From Symbiodinium natans (lineage: Eukaryota > Sar > Dinophyceae > Suessiales > Symbiodiniaceae): a DNA stretch of 64,000 nt. Every line of letters begins with the position of its first letter. Position 1 is the first letter of the stretch. Positions 29,040 through 41,411 of the stretch are shown here, piece by piece. The notes beneath the pieces were generated by a model that worked only from the letters and a program-made list of their open reading frames with translations, searched no databases and was not told the origin of the DNA. The position numbers and the translations under genes were made by a program. Location: NCBI GenBank assembly GCA_905221605.1, contig CAJNDS010002829.1, positions 1-64,000 on the forward strand, in the 5' to 3' direction.

Positions 29040-29510
29040 TGCGCGGGCCTACGCGTGAACTCATGTTTAGTAGCCGCACGGCCTACGCTCGGAGTGTGTT
29101 GCTGACGCGTGCCTACGCAGACCTACGCGGCAAGCCCTAGAGCAAAGCGCAAACGCAGCGCTTAGCCCTCAACCGTAATGTTAAACCCTAAACCCGAAGA
29201 TTTCTGCCCAACTCTGCCCGATTTCCTGCCCAACCCAGCCCGATTTGGGATGTTGATGGATGGGCTACGACGTTGAAAACGACGCCTACGCTTACGGGCG
29301 GGGTACGCGGAGCCTACGCCGCGCCTACGCGGCATTTATATGTATAAATATAATTATACGTATGTATACAAATAAATAAGTAAATAAACATACATATATA
29401 TATATATATGTGTATATATATATATATCATACTATACACCAACAACCTGCGCGGACCTACGCGGGGGTACTGCGTAGACTTGGCTGGGCAAAATGCTACG
29501 CGGCCGATTT
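29040..29510. repeat. Cluster of CCTACGCG-type motifs
   Basis: CCTACGCG and close variants (GCCTACGCGG, ACCTACGCGG, GGTACGCGG, GCTACGCGG) occur about 12 times at irregular spacing, in groups near 29045-29130, 29285-29335 and 29445-29505. A TATATA microsatellite (29393-29427) lies between the last two groups. Spacing is irregular, so this is not a simple tandem repeat. Confidence 0.65.
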
Positions 29511-31179
29511 CCGAGAATCACGTCTCTATGTGGCCTTGCTTGTAGAAAAAAAACGCTGCTCACCACCTTTGAAGATCTTCGAACATTGATTAGATTCGCA
29601 TTCACGCCTTCACTACTCGCACATTGACCCTTTTTTCATGGGACCCTAAATGGCTTATCGGTTTCCTGTATATGAAAACCCTAGGGGAGCCCCATGGAAA
29701 TTCTGTGAACACAATGAGAAAGCATTCTCATCGGGCGACGTGCAGGGCTTGTGCTATTGAGGCTTTAACAGAAGCAGTAAGTCGGAAGAGCATTTTTTCA
29801 ATAAGAACCATTCTCGGATCCTAGTAAAGACGTGCTAAGCTACTTGAAGAAACATGCAGTTAAGATTGCAACTCATAAGCATCCTTACCTTTCGATACAG
29901 CAAGCTTTTCCGTTTTCTGATCGCAAAAGCCTTGTAAGATTGTGTCTCCCACCTATGACATGACACTGCAATAGACTAGAATCTCATTCACATCATAACT
30001 ACCCGAATGAGCACTGCATGATTGGGACCCTAAGCAGCGTGTTTAAGAAACAAAGCAACAAGATTTGGTCATGTTAGTTGGGAGATATTTTCGGCTGCGT
30101 TGATACTTATAAGGTTTGAAAAAGGTTTCTTGAAGTCTTTATAACAAAACTAACTGACATTTGAAGGGGCAGGGGGCTTCCCCCAAGAAGCGTCCATTCA
30201 TTTGTGGGGCGTCCACTTCACCTTGTAAGGTTGGATTGAACTACTTTTATGTATATGAAGCCACGGTGTTTCATGTCAATCCTATGAAAACACAGAGGCG
30301 TAGTTGGATTGGATTCTACGAAGGTCTTTGTCAGTTGAAATAGGCACAGGTATATGTATGTATGTACATCGCAAAATATATGCATATGTGTTCATAATGT
30401 TCATCTAATTGTATGCATCGTTCGAAACCTTCAAACCCTAATGGCACTTGTAGATTTGACTTGCTACAAAAGCCGACCTTTTGAACGACACAACCTGGTC
30501 AGCATCCGCACATGTGTCGCGTCTGCCCGTTCTCCGAATCAATGCGACGCACTCTCTCTGAATCGATACGCCGTGAGTACTTTGTCGTACTTATGACTTG
30601 TTGCACGCGGAGCGGCGGTACCAATTCAGAAAATGATCAGCGACTGCTTCCACCAAACCTCGCGTGATGGCTGTACTTGGGAAGCATGGGAACTGCTTGA
30701 AATACATGGAGATCAATTTCGCAGATCCAGCCTACGAACGTTGGGGCCGTGCCCCTCGCTCTGCTCAGCTCGCTCTGCAATGATGTCACAGCCATGTCGG
30801 CAGCATCAGGGCTGCTCGCCACCTGTGGCTGAAGAAGACGGCATCACAGATTCTCCGAGATGAACACTCAAACACAGCGATGAAGGCATCCCCCTCACAA
30901 GCCTACGATCCAGGTTCCTGGTACCAACAATCGCTACATGATGCGGGCGGCTAGTAGCTTGTTTAAACGTTTTTTGACAGCTTGGTTGTCAATGCTTGCG
31001 AACTGCCCTTTAAAAGTTGAGAGCCTATCTGCCCAATCAAGCCTGCGAGGCATTGGGAACAAAGAGTAATTTCTTCATCTTGAGAGGAGACATGCTGCAT
31101 GCTTTGTCAAATGGAAATCCGAACTTCTCATATGAGCAGTGGCGAAAACCCTTTGAACTTTCTATTCGACTATGGAAGT
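29511..31179. other. Gene-poor DNA
   Basis: No gene can be supported. Frames are short and without recognisable domains. Confidence 0.35.
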
Positions 31180-31365
31180 GCTCTCGCGGGCTCTCGCGCG
31201 GCCTTTTGCAGACCTCTTCACGCGCTGACGCGCACGTGTTTTTTGGGGGTTGCACTGACGCGGACTATCGCGGGAAGAAGCTCCTACCCTCTCGCGCGCT
31301 ATCGCGCGCTGTCGAAACCAGAGCTCTCTCGCAGAAACTATCGCGCACTGGCGCGCCGCGGACTT
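31180..31365. repeat. Cluster of CTCTCGCG/CTATCGCG/CTGACGCG motifs
   Basis: About 12 copies of a CT-[CA]TCGCG-type octamer (variants CTGACGCG, CTGGCGCG) are spread over 185 bases at irregular steps. The motif differs from the one at 29.0-29.5 kb but has the same style: a short CpG-rich word repeated in otherwise unique DNA. Confidence 0.6.
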
Positions 31366-33220
31366 TAGCTGACGTGGGCCAATCAAAGGTGAAAGCTCTA
31401 TCTAATTCTTTTATGGAAGGTTTTTGGCGCCGCTCATATGCGATTGAAGGAGAAAAGCATATGGAAGAATCAACACTAGTTTTTTGCTGAGCTTGAGAGG
31501 TGCTGAGAGGTGCTGTTGTGATTTCGAAGAGCTTGCGTGTGGAGTTGCTATCTCGTCATCGGCAGCCTTCGACATTCTAGCAGACAAAACTATTTTAAGC
31601 TTTGACTTGCTTCACGACTGCTCTGGACCGGTACTGGTCTTCACCTCCACATGGCAAACAGACCGACCCGAAGTCTGCTCGACGAAAACGAGAAGCTTCT
31701 TATTCACCTGAAACTAACTTGATGGCTCTCCTCTCTGTGTAAGGTTAGGTGTAAGATGCACCTTACCCAATCTCCTGCTTCCGAAGAACGCTCACACTTC
31801 CTGCTGACTACATTCAATCAGGAGAGCCTATTCCAGCAATCAAGAACCCATGTTCATGGCAACATTCTGAGTCCTGTAGTGGAATGGACACGGATTGTCA
31901 TATACGTTCTACAATTCTGTGGTTTTTGAGGCCCGTGCATACCTAGAAAGCTGATCTGAGGGTTTAAACGGGTGTAATGAGACGCCTCTTAGAGGTGAAC
32001 CGTGTTTCGCACTAAAAATAACTATGAAATCGAGTCCACATGTTCAAACATGTCCAAACAAGTGCCGTGTTGCTGGCAGGCTCTTGAGCCATGGAGTTGC
32101 CAAGCGAACATCTATCTCCATGTCGCTGAAGTCCAAATCGGGAAAATACTTGTCTGCTAGTGCCTTCCGCCATCATGTGCAGGGGATGTGCATGTCACAT
32201 GAGCAAGAGACCGCCACCGGCCCCACGATTCATGCTGCATCAGTCAGCACCGCTCTTGCAGGGGTCCTGCCTGGGTGAAAATCCTCACCGACCAAAACGG
32301 CTCTGCGAAGGGCGGGTCTGCAAAACCATACGAAGCCAAGAGCTCAGGATTCGAGCGTCGCCCGTAACCTCTCACAATCTCTTCTGAAGACAAGAGATCC
32401 GACTCAAGAGTCTGTCGTCTCAGTCGTCTCAGGATTCGTGGACAGAAAGCTGTGGACTTTGCGAGCACTATAAGGCCTACATTGGCCTACATCGCATCTC
32501 TGAGGGCCTCTGAATGGCTCCCACACTGCTGGGGATCCAGCGCTGCAGAAACCGGAATTATCCCTAAATCTTCTTCTTTCAAAAACTTTACGTTAAGCCC
32601 CTTAAGCATATGACTTGCTTGTCTCGGCAAAGGCCCTATAAAGAAGCGGCCCCCTCGGCCATCTCAACATTGCCAGCCTGGTGACTGTTGGTGATTTCTT
32701 TGCCAGGAGGAATATCCCACCTTGCCCACAACATCAGATTTCCGTCCTCATCCAGTTGATAGTTCCTGGGGCAGAAGGTGACGCATGTGAACAATCACAG
32801 GGCCTCAAACTCTCTTCCAAGCCGCAAGTCCGATGCCAGCTCTGGTGAGTGATTGAGGAATTCCTGAGCTGCAACTTGCATAACTTACATGGATCGGCAG
32901 CTTCAGGTTTGAGCTTCTTCTCTGCGGCAGCAGGGCGCCCTTCAACAAGCAACAAAGCGGTATGCAAACATATGTATGCCAATAAACCCAACAGAGTTGG
33001 GACAGAAGCAAAAGCTAGATTCCTAGGGAGGCTCATATTGGCATCATCGATATATACAGAACTTCGTCAGTATTGAGGCGCACATGATTCTCTTAACTTC
33101 TCATCTCTTGCGCATTTCCCCTTGATCTCTCATCATCTCATCTATCTGCCTCTTTCTTCTCTTTTGTTTTTTTCCTCTTCTTCTCCGCGCTTTGGAGCCC
33201 CTCCTTCTCTCTTTCTCTTA
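31366..33220. other. Gene-poor DNA with one possible signal-anchor exon
   Basis: Most of this stretch shows nothing. On the minus strand from 33036 a frame begins MSLPRNLAFASVPTLLGLLAYI, a hydrophobic segment like a signal anchor, and reaches a consensus-like donor GTAAGT at 32885-32880. No clear next exon could be joined, so it stays a weak candidate. Confidence 0.3.
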
Positions 33221-33995
33221 CATTCCAGGGACTGTTTGCGATAAGGGCTTTGCTTGCGGTTCGCGCCTTTCAGCAACACAGAGTATCACACAGTCATGGC
33301 ACCTTTGCGCAAACCACACTCATGGCACATTCCAGGGTTTTTTTCGGGAACGGCGCTGTTTGGCGTCTGCGCCTTTGAGCAACACCACAGTCATTGCTGG
33401 CACATTCCAGGACTGTTTTCGGTAACGGCCTTGTTTGGGGTTTGCGCCTTTGAGCAACATAATCATGGCACACTCCAGGGCCTGATTCGGTAACGGCATT
33501 GTTTGCTGTTTGCGCCTTTGAACAACACCACAGTCACGGCACATTCCAGGGACTGTTTACGATATTCGCTTTTGTTTGGGGTTTGCGCCTTTGAGCAACA
33601 CTACAGTCATGGCACATTCCAGAAATTGTTTTTGGTAACGGCCTTATTTGGGGTTTGCGCCTTGATAAAACACCACAGTCATGGCAACTTTCCAGAGACT
33701 GCTTTCGGCAATGGCCTTGTTTGGGGTTTGCGCCTTTGAACACACCACAGTCATGGCACATTCCAGGACTGATTTCGGTAACGGGCTTGTTTGGGGCTTG
33801 CGCCTTTTGAGCAACACCACAGTCGTGGCACGTTTCAGGGACTGCTTTCAGTAACGGCATTGTTTGCCGTTTGCGCCCCTGAGCCACACCACATTCATGG
33901 CATATAATCATATTTATGCACATTCCAGTTGCTATTTTCGGTAACGGCTTTGTTTGGGGCTTGCGCCTTTGAGCAACACCACAGTCATGGCACAT
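33221..33995. repeat. 72-bp tandem repeat, about 10 copies
   Basis: CATTCCAGG-type starts occur at 33221, 33328, 33403, 33471, 33542, 33615, 33687, 33759, 33831 and 33921, mostly 68-75 bp apart. Each unit holds GGTAACGGC, TTTGGGGTTTGCGCC and CACAGTCATGGCA. Because 72 is a multiple of three, one minus-strand frame stays open and repeats a Cys-rich MCHDCGVAQRRKPQT-like unit. Copies are diverged and frame breaks exist, so I annotate a satellite, not a gene. Confidence 0.88.
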
Positions 33996-34200
33996 GAGCA
34001 ACCCGACATGTGCATGCGACAATAAACTCCTCACGCCGCGAGCACACGGTTCTGACGCCGCGAGCACACTTGGATTTCCCTCCGTGCACAAGAAACATGT
34101 TCATGCGACAAGACTGCTGCGTTCTCAGCCAGCAAGCACACTTGGATCTCTTTCCCGTGCACAAAGAGACATGTTCCGGCGAAAAGACTGCAGCCATCTC
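33996..34200. repeat. Second short tandem repeat, 70-90 bp unit, three diverged copies
   Basis: ACATGTKCATGCGACAA-type starts occur near 34008, 34096 and 34170, with GAGCACAC and TTGGATYTC in each. It directly follows the 72-bp array. Confidence 0.6.
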
Positions 34201-34384
34201 GCCCGCATTCCTTGCGAATGCCAGATCCAGTTTCTACAGTCACTAGCGCACACGTTCTTTACGCTCTCGGGACCCCGTGACCCGAAACCTTGCTCACCGC
34301 GCCTGTGCTTTTTTTACAGATTGTAGACCCCATTTTAGCGGATGTGCTGTTGAGGAATGAAAAAATACTAGAGACTTCTTGGTG

Positions 34385-34978
34385 CTAGTTGTGGTCGCTA
34401 GTCTCCTTATTGATTGATGGAAGTGCAAGAGGACTCACTTCGGGTGCAGCTTCGATGCTTATGTTGATCTGGATGTTGTCACGGAATTTCTGCTGCTCGG
34501 AGAATTTTCGAGCACGTATGAGAAAAATGAGAAGTGGGTTGCTCGTTCCCGCTCCCACTGGGGCACGGCGACATGCATCGCGGGCCTGCAGAAGCCGGGT
34601 TGAAGACCTGAACATACTCAATGTGGGATCTCCCATCATCTCCCTCTAGAACCTGCTTCTTGCAGTGACCTCTCCAAGTCATGTAGCTGCGTAGCTGATC
34701 TTTCATTTCCTTTGAGCTGTGCCGGTTCTTCGTCCGAACAGCTTCGAAGGCATTTTTGAAGAACCTAATCTCATCTGCACGCATGGGGGACTGTTGGCCT
34801 GATGCGAAGGCCCAACGTGGACATGGCACAGCAGTCCACAGGCGTCATCCCAATGCCCATACCAGTGGCATCGTTGGAGGCGAGAAAGCTTTGGGTAGTA
34901 TTCTCGAAAGAAAGCTCGATCCTTGACGGACACACAGCCAATCCTACCACCTGTCATCGCACTTGAGTGGTCGCTCAT
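34385..34978 (-). other. Possible exons of an unidentified leftward gene
   Basis: Minus-strand segments read like protein but in more than one frame, as expected with introns. One is about 34760-34600 with MRADEIRFFKNAFEAVRTK. Another is about 34560-34385, ending in a stop after SINKETSDHN. A further block at 35230-35141 reads AMNQFILSHGCKGPGDKPH after a CAG acceptor. No family is recognised. Exon borders are not resolved. Confidence 0.3.
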
Positions 34979-37790
34979 ATGTGCGATGGTGTTGAGTCTT
35001 TTGCGTCTTTGTTTTGAATTACTTGTGGCCGCTTGGCTAAACTGTTTGTTTTGCCAGTGTTGTTACTTTTGCATACACAGCTAATTCCGGATTTGCTAGG
35101 TCTGCTAATTGCATCCCTTGGGTGCCCCTCACTCCATAACTTATTCTTGTAGAGCTTCGAAGACGGGAATGATGTGCGGCTTGTCCCCAGGCCCTTTGCA
35201 GCCGTGCGAGAGGATGAACTGGTTCATAGCCTGCCGGAGACACCAATGGGGATAAATTAAATCTCTCAAGCAGCGTGGGACTTCGTCTGCCTTATGCCTT
35301 ACGCCATGAACATGTCTCGTCACGGCAAGGCGTCTGACAGCACAACTGAAAAGGAAAGGCACCTATCATGTTTATGGTGAGTAGCTACTCGACGTTACAG
35401 TTCTGTGTAGAAGCACATGAAACTAAACTAACGACTCTTGCTTGATTATCGCTCCTGCCAATAAATTCACGGATGGACTACAGCCATTGCAAAATATACC
35501 GTGATATACCGTGTGCCGTCACGTGCCACAACAAGGCAATCTACCTTTGCATTGGTATACATGGTCATCTATGCTTGAGATATTCTTGAGCAGATTGCAT
35601 AAGCTTAAGATGCTTAACAGGACTTTAACTTACGAACTTGCGAGTCGACTGGCTCCGAGGCGAATCCGGAAAATTAAGTATGAACCCATGGGTGCGAGTC
35701 AGAAAGTGCAGCAGCTAAGAAGCGCAGGTAGGGACAAGTTTGAAACGACAGGCTTAGGGCCTCAGGGTTGGGAATGCTTCGTGGCCTAGTCTGAAGAGTC
35801 GTTGCCAATCCCAAAGCATCTCGAGCCACATCAAACCACAAAACAGCCACAAAGCTTTCAACCCGAACGCTCGGAGCCTCCCTCACTCCCATATGTTCGA
35901 CGTGCATGCCTTATTCAAAAGAGTTCAAAAGGATGCTTCAACCTACGTTAACTTGAAATCTTCGGACAGTGGCCGCACGAAAGCCTGAAGCTGATGAAAT
36001 GAAGTAGCAGCCATGTCCCGGCCAAAACTAGATGAGCCACGGCTTCAACCTGTCTACTGGACAGAGTCTGGTCATGCCATGTCACATGTCACCTCTTTCT
36101 CTTCAGCGTACTGTGGCAAAAGTGGTGATTTTGCTTGGTATAGTAACGTATAGTAGTATAGTCTAGTGCTTTTCCTCGACAGATACTACCATGCGCATTC
36201 TGCTCTAGACTCTAGACTCTAGAGCTGGAGTCGACTTGAGCTTCCTTTCTGTGCTGCGAACTCCACAAACAGCGCAGAACTCGAGCTGAACGGGCGCCTG
36301 ATACATGTCGAAATCCATCCTTGGAGAACTCATGGAACCAACACCAACCATAACAAACATGTCGCGGCAGCGACGAAAGCTTTGAAGCCAGATTCATTCG
36401 AGCGACATCTGCAGCTCTCGGATACAGGTCGCAGGCGCCGCTCCAGAAGAGCAGAGTTGCTGCAACTTCTGGAAGTCGCGCTTGTACCTCAGCACCACAA
36501 ATTAAGCGAATGGCACCCATGTACCGGTGGCTCGGGAAAACCTGCCCAAGGGTTCAGCGCCTAGGGTTTCCAACGCAAGGCCATGTCATAGAAAGCTACA
36601 GGTCCTCGAGGGCACGGGTCTGAAGGCAGCGACTCATGACTTGGTGCTGGCAACTTGCGTTCCTCCATGCGTTTTGCGAGCAAAAACTTTTCTGCGGGGT
36701 GTCTAGAGGTCCACCATGGTCCACCCTCACGCGCGCGCAAGCAAATATAGGGAACAATTCCAGCCCCAACTGTCTGCTCAGAACAGTAGTCGCGGACATA
36801 GTGCTCATATTGTAGTCATGGCTAAAAGCCATTGTCAGCGTCAAGGGCCTCCTGCGGACTTCGTGCGTGGCCCGCATGTTCACACAAGCTCATGTAAAAT
36901 TTCGGATTTATATGTCGAGTCCACCACCTGGCTGCAGTGCCATTGGCACCCTGAATTTCCTTGATGCATGGCCCCTGAAACCTTATCAATCCTTATCACG
37001 CATCAATTCTGTACCCCTGTCTCGCATAAACACAACCACGGATGTGAACTGAGACTCCAGCCAGAAAGCCATCCGCCCGAGCTCTTGGAATTCATAAGAT
37101 CCGAGGAGCCTTTGGTACGACTGAGTGGTTTGAACGAGTGAGTGTCTACATGTATTGACTTCATACAATGGGGTTGAGCGTAGTGTGAGAGGAAGATCCG
37201 AGCAGCAGCAGCAGTTCGGTTTCTTGCCTGTAAAAAGGCATTGTGAATGGCGGCTCAAACATCTCCCACCAGGGTTGCCAAAACCCTGTAGAGCTGGGCC
37301 TCTCCAAGTAGCTGCCTCGGCTGGTGGCTGCCGCTGTAACGTCAAGGCCCGCTAGATCTTGCTGGAAGATACAAACAATACAAGTTGGCACTCTGCATGA
37401 GCCAACGATGATCTGAGTGGCCGTGCTGGCTGGTCAGCCAGGCAGCCATAGCCGCCACACCACTTCTGCCCAGACTGAGGTCTTCAATGCTGTCCTCAGG
37501 CCCCCAACTGATTTGCAAATGAGCGACATGTGTGTTGATCTCCGTTCATAATGCTTTTTTAGACACATGCCTGTGGATGCACATATACCTACACATATAA
37601 TTCATATGTGCACAGTGCACGTCTTAAGGCAGGAAGTCTTATTGTCTTTCTCTGTAACGAACTTTCCATTAGCTTTCCTTGCCCTGGCTCTCCGGACGCG
37701 GCTTAGAGTCAACCTGCGCCGGAAGTACGCTCGGGCCTGTCCGAACGCTGGCCTTAGCGAGCTGAATCGCACGGGAAAGCACGCAGCGGG
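34979..37790. other. Gene-poor DNA; possible intron or downstream exons of the SET-like gene
   Basis: No gene can be fixed. If the SET-domain candidate at 38.1 kb is real, its remaining exons should lie leftward here. One minus-strand stretch near 36780-36690 reads as protein in two frames, and neither can be chosen. Confidence 0.3.
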
Positions 37791-37809
37791 CATGAGTGGA
37801 ACATAACGG

Positions 37810-38131
37810 ATCGCATGCATGCGATAGGCATCACTGATCTGGAGCTTGTGCGGAATGTGCATCAGACTTTCACCAGCATCCACTGGTCCCAAGGCTTGCA
37901 GCATTGCACCTTTTCCAGTTCCATCAGCGTAGCCAATCTTTGGAGACACCTAAGATATTGGTTTTGCGACAATATCACGTGACCCAGGCAGCCAATGTAG
38001 CAACGTAGCATGTACGAAGAGAACAGGCTCTCAGACTCGGTAATCGTAAGCATACTTGAGCAGGACACGAACCCATCATTCTGCCGCACCCAATCGACGA
38101 GCTGGTGGAACCTCTGATGCTTGCTGACCAT
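37810..38131 (-). CDS. SET-domain protein (LSMT/SETD type), N-terminal exons, partial
   Basis: Exon 1 (38131-38069) starts MVSKHQRFHQLVDWVRQNDGF. Exon 2 (37949 to about 37810) continues VSPKIGYADGTGKGAMLQ, then VDAGESLMHIPHKLQIS. Joined, this fits the start of a SET domain of the Rubisco-LSMT/SETD class, where a Trp-x-x-x-Asn-Gly helix is followed by a GxGxG-type turn and a GE-x-L-x-x-IP strand. Such enzymes transfer methyl groups to lysines or histidine of non-histone proteins. The inferred 119-nt intron (38068-37950) has GTGTC at its 5' end and GTGTC at the start of exon 2, like the short direct repeats that flank introner-type introns. The catalytic NHxxxP part is not found in the window, and exon 2's end is uncertain. 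Confidence 0.5.
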
Positions 38132-41100
38132 GCTCACCGTATCCACCCCACTGTACTGCACCGCGAGGGCCAGCACCACCCCAAAGCATGTAAACGCGCC
38201 TGAGCACAGGTGACCATGCGTGCTACAAGCCTGTGATCTTGGAGGCAGTCGCATGCAGTCGCCATGGTGATTCATGCTGAGGCTTCAACCGTACATCAAC
38301 ATGGAGCCAGTACCGTCATCCTCCACAAAAGGCCGAAGCCAAATCCACAGCAGGCAACTAGAGAGAGTTTTGCCGATCTCACTACCACGTAGGACCTCCT
38401 TCGTCCGGAGTCAGAAATCATGAAGCCAGCCAAAGTCCAACGTTCGATCAAATATCATGAAAAGGGTGCCTTGGGCGGTGTCTTTGCATCCTTGACGACG
38501 TCGTCGCGATGGCGCTTGCCCATTTGCAGATATCAAGACAGCAATCAGCGACACCGCTTGATCCGACGCGAACATTATATTATACTAAACATGTCCGGAG
38601 TTATGAGGGGTTCATGGGGTTCTGCGGCACGGCGGCATGATTGTGCTGAATTGTCACGTGCCACAACGAACTACGGAACTAGAAGCTGCTGAGCTTACTG
38701 CAAAACTGGCATGGTTTGTCCCGAGCTACAGAAGCCAGCACATGCAGGCAGAGGACTGAAATAAGGACCTAATCGACTGAACCTTGAACTGGGAGATTCT
38801 TATCGCACACGGTCATGTCTCCCATTGAACACTGCATGGCTGGCAAACGAGCACGCGCCTTGGAGACAAGGTCTAGGGCCACTGGTGCGAAGTTGACGTG
38901 TGTGCCCGGACAATGCTGGTGCCAGCAGTTACCAAACTGTCAATGCACAAGGGTGCAGGCCCCCTACAAGTCTTCCCGCACTGAACTTCTCCTGTGGGTT
39001 TCCAGACGTTTCCCAGTAGCGACGGGAGCGCTTCTGCACAAATGCAGCGAGGTGCTCAGCGAACTGTTGGCCTGCGCAGTCGGACATCCAGAGGATGTGC
39101 TAGTGTTCAACATCATTGTCAACCCTATCTCAGAGCAGCAGGAGAAGCAGCGCCGTGGGGAAACATATGAAACATGGAACATCACGGAACGACACTGAAG
39201 ACACACTGCCCATACTGAGCCATACTGCCCATGCCGGCCTTCCTCTGAAAGGGTGGAGTCCCGGTCGCTGCCTGTTTGGCCTTCACAGCTCTCTGCCAGC
39301 ATGGGAAACTGGACCCCAAACGCTGTGATGCAAGAGTGATGCAAGACTTGTGGCCTTTGGTCGAGCCAGGTCCTGCCCGTGCGAGCCAGATCGGTCGAGA
39401 TCCTTTTTGGCAACTGCGCAGTGGCACTTCCAGTTCTCTCTTGGCTTCATTTTCTGTGGTCCAGACCGATGTGGATTGCCATCAAATATGGCAATATGCC
39501 TCATTGTTTGCTGGGATAACTTCAGGATGGGATGCCGTGTTGGTGTTTGAAGCCTTCAGCAACGAAGCTTGGGGAGTTAGAATTAGACGTGAATAGGGAT
39601 TGCAGTTGTCCGGTCCTTGGTAGTTTCAGGTCGGTTGATTCTAGCTGTGCTTTCGGCACCGAACGCAAAGTTGCATGAAAAACACAACAAGCTTCACTCA
39701 GCAATGTGCAAGTGTGCTGAAACTATGGCAAGGTAGAACCATTCATCTGCATAGCTGAACACTTTCACACTTCTTGCTCATGGTTTGCCTTCGTCAGGCA
39801 GAACAGCGGTTCGCTTGCCAGGACTTGATGCCCAACCCATTACCTTGCTTGCGAATCACCGTTTGCCACTGACCTCTTTTTTCGGGTTTCGGTTAGATCC
39901 GGTACAGTATCAAGGCGCATGGTCCCCGAAAGGCACCACAACGCCGCTGGTCCACAAAGGAATCTACTCTACACCGAGGATGGTCAAGGTTTCCAACTCA
40001 ATGTAGAGTAGGGCTCCTTGCATGTTGAAGCTCCGCTTCTTTCAACTTGCTTCAAAATCGAGGCCTGCTCGTTCCACTTCCCACTCCTTACCATGTTCGG
40101 AGTTTGGCAGTTTGGCACTCCCCTGGGATAGAGCGTCGGGATTTTTACCTTCCACCCTTCCCCTTCCTGTCAAGCATACTGTATACAGTATACAGTATGC
40201 AGTGTACAGTATAAAGAAGTTGCCAAACTCAACACAAGCAGTCCGAGGCGACATTGCGGCATGACATCACAGCTTCATCCATCATAACCCTATGTCCGAG
40301 ACGCTCTTTGCCACACGGCCGTAGCAGTGATTCGCCATGACCTGGCGAAATGAGGGCACATGCAAGAAAGCAAAGCCGTTCTCTAGTGATACGACTCCAA
40401 CGACTTCGGCGTGGCCACTCGCATTTCGACTCAATAAGAGATCGGCTGAGATCGGCTGAGATCGGCTGAGATGTTGCAAGACCTTTTTCTTGAGATAATA
40501 GGAATTCTGCGAAACAGGCCCAAACAGTCCAAGGACTGGGGCCAAGGCGAAGTCGGCTCGACGGCCCCTTTTAGACCGTCGCAAAGACAGTCAGAGACAT
40601 CAAATTCTCAGAGTCGGTGGACACGCACTCGTAAGCCATCTTTGGGCTTTAGGTGCACACCGCTGCTGTCAATTTGCTGTTCGACCCCATGTGCAAGTTC
40701 AAAACGGTATCGTGAAAGCAGCATCGGCAACCAGACCTAGCGTGGCATCGCTGTTGAGCAAACTAAATAAATGAAGGTTCTGATTGTAACGTGGAAAAAC
40801 ATTCTTCTTCTTCGGACCCTCTTGCGATGTGCTAGCCGAGATTCACCCCAAGAAGTCCATGAAGCCAACATGTGCATGAAGATGCTACCTCTTGCCAACC
40901 CTCTGCCTCTTGCTGACAGAAGCCTCCGACGAGAAAACTAATAAAGAACTAGGGCCCGAAACGAATTACAAGATCACCTCCGACCTACTACATAAGCTCG
41001 TTCTGCCATGTCAACGTTGGCCGATGTGTGTGATTGGTTGGTTGCAGTCTCACTCTCTACCGGCTTTGAGTTTTTGACCTGAATGCTCCTTTTGTGTACC

Positions 41101-41411
41101 GAGTATGTCACCTGGTCATCATCACTTTCAGCAACGGAGCCGCTGCAGCCATCATCTGTGAAGTCGGGGAAAGCTCTGCTACAACGACTATTCGATCAGC
41201 CTCTAGCAGCAGTCAGCTGTCGTGATCTGCTTGTGAGCCAAAGTGTCTTTCAAAATCAGCATAAGTTCTAGCACAACTTCCAGAATGTCCAGATGTCCAT
41301 TAAGCCATGGCACTCTCGCTTCCAACGAAGACATGTCCCTTCCAGGACAGCTGTGCGCCCCAAAGTTGTACGTCATCAGCTGTGTCTGCTTGATTCCTGT
41401 CGGCCATTTAT
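38132..41411. other. Gene-poor DNA with two small tandem repeats
   Basis: There is a GTATACA-type microsatellite at about 40177-40213 and three GAGATCGGCT units at 40438-40469. A plus-strand frame around 38990-39160 (CSEVLSELLACAVGHPEDV) reads like an exon, but no partner was found. No gene can be supported. Confidence 0.35.
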
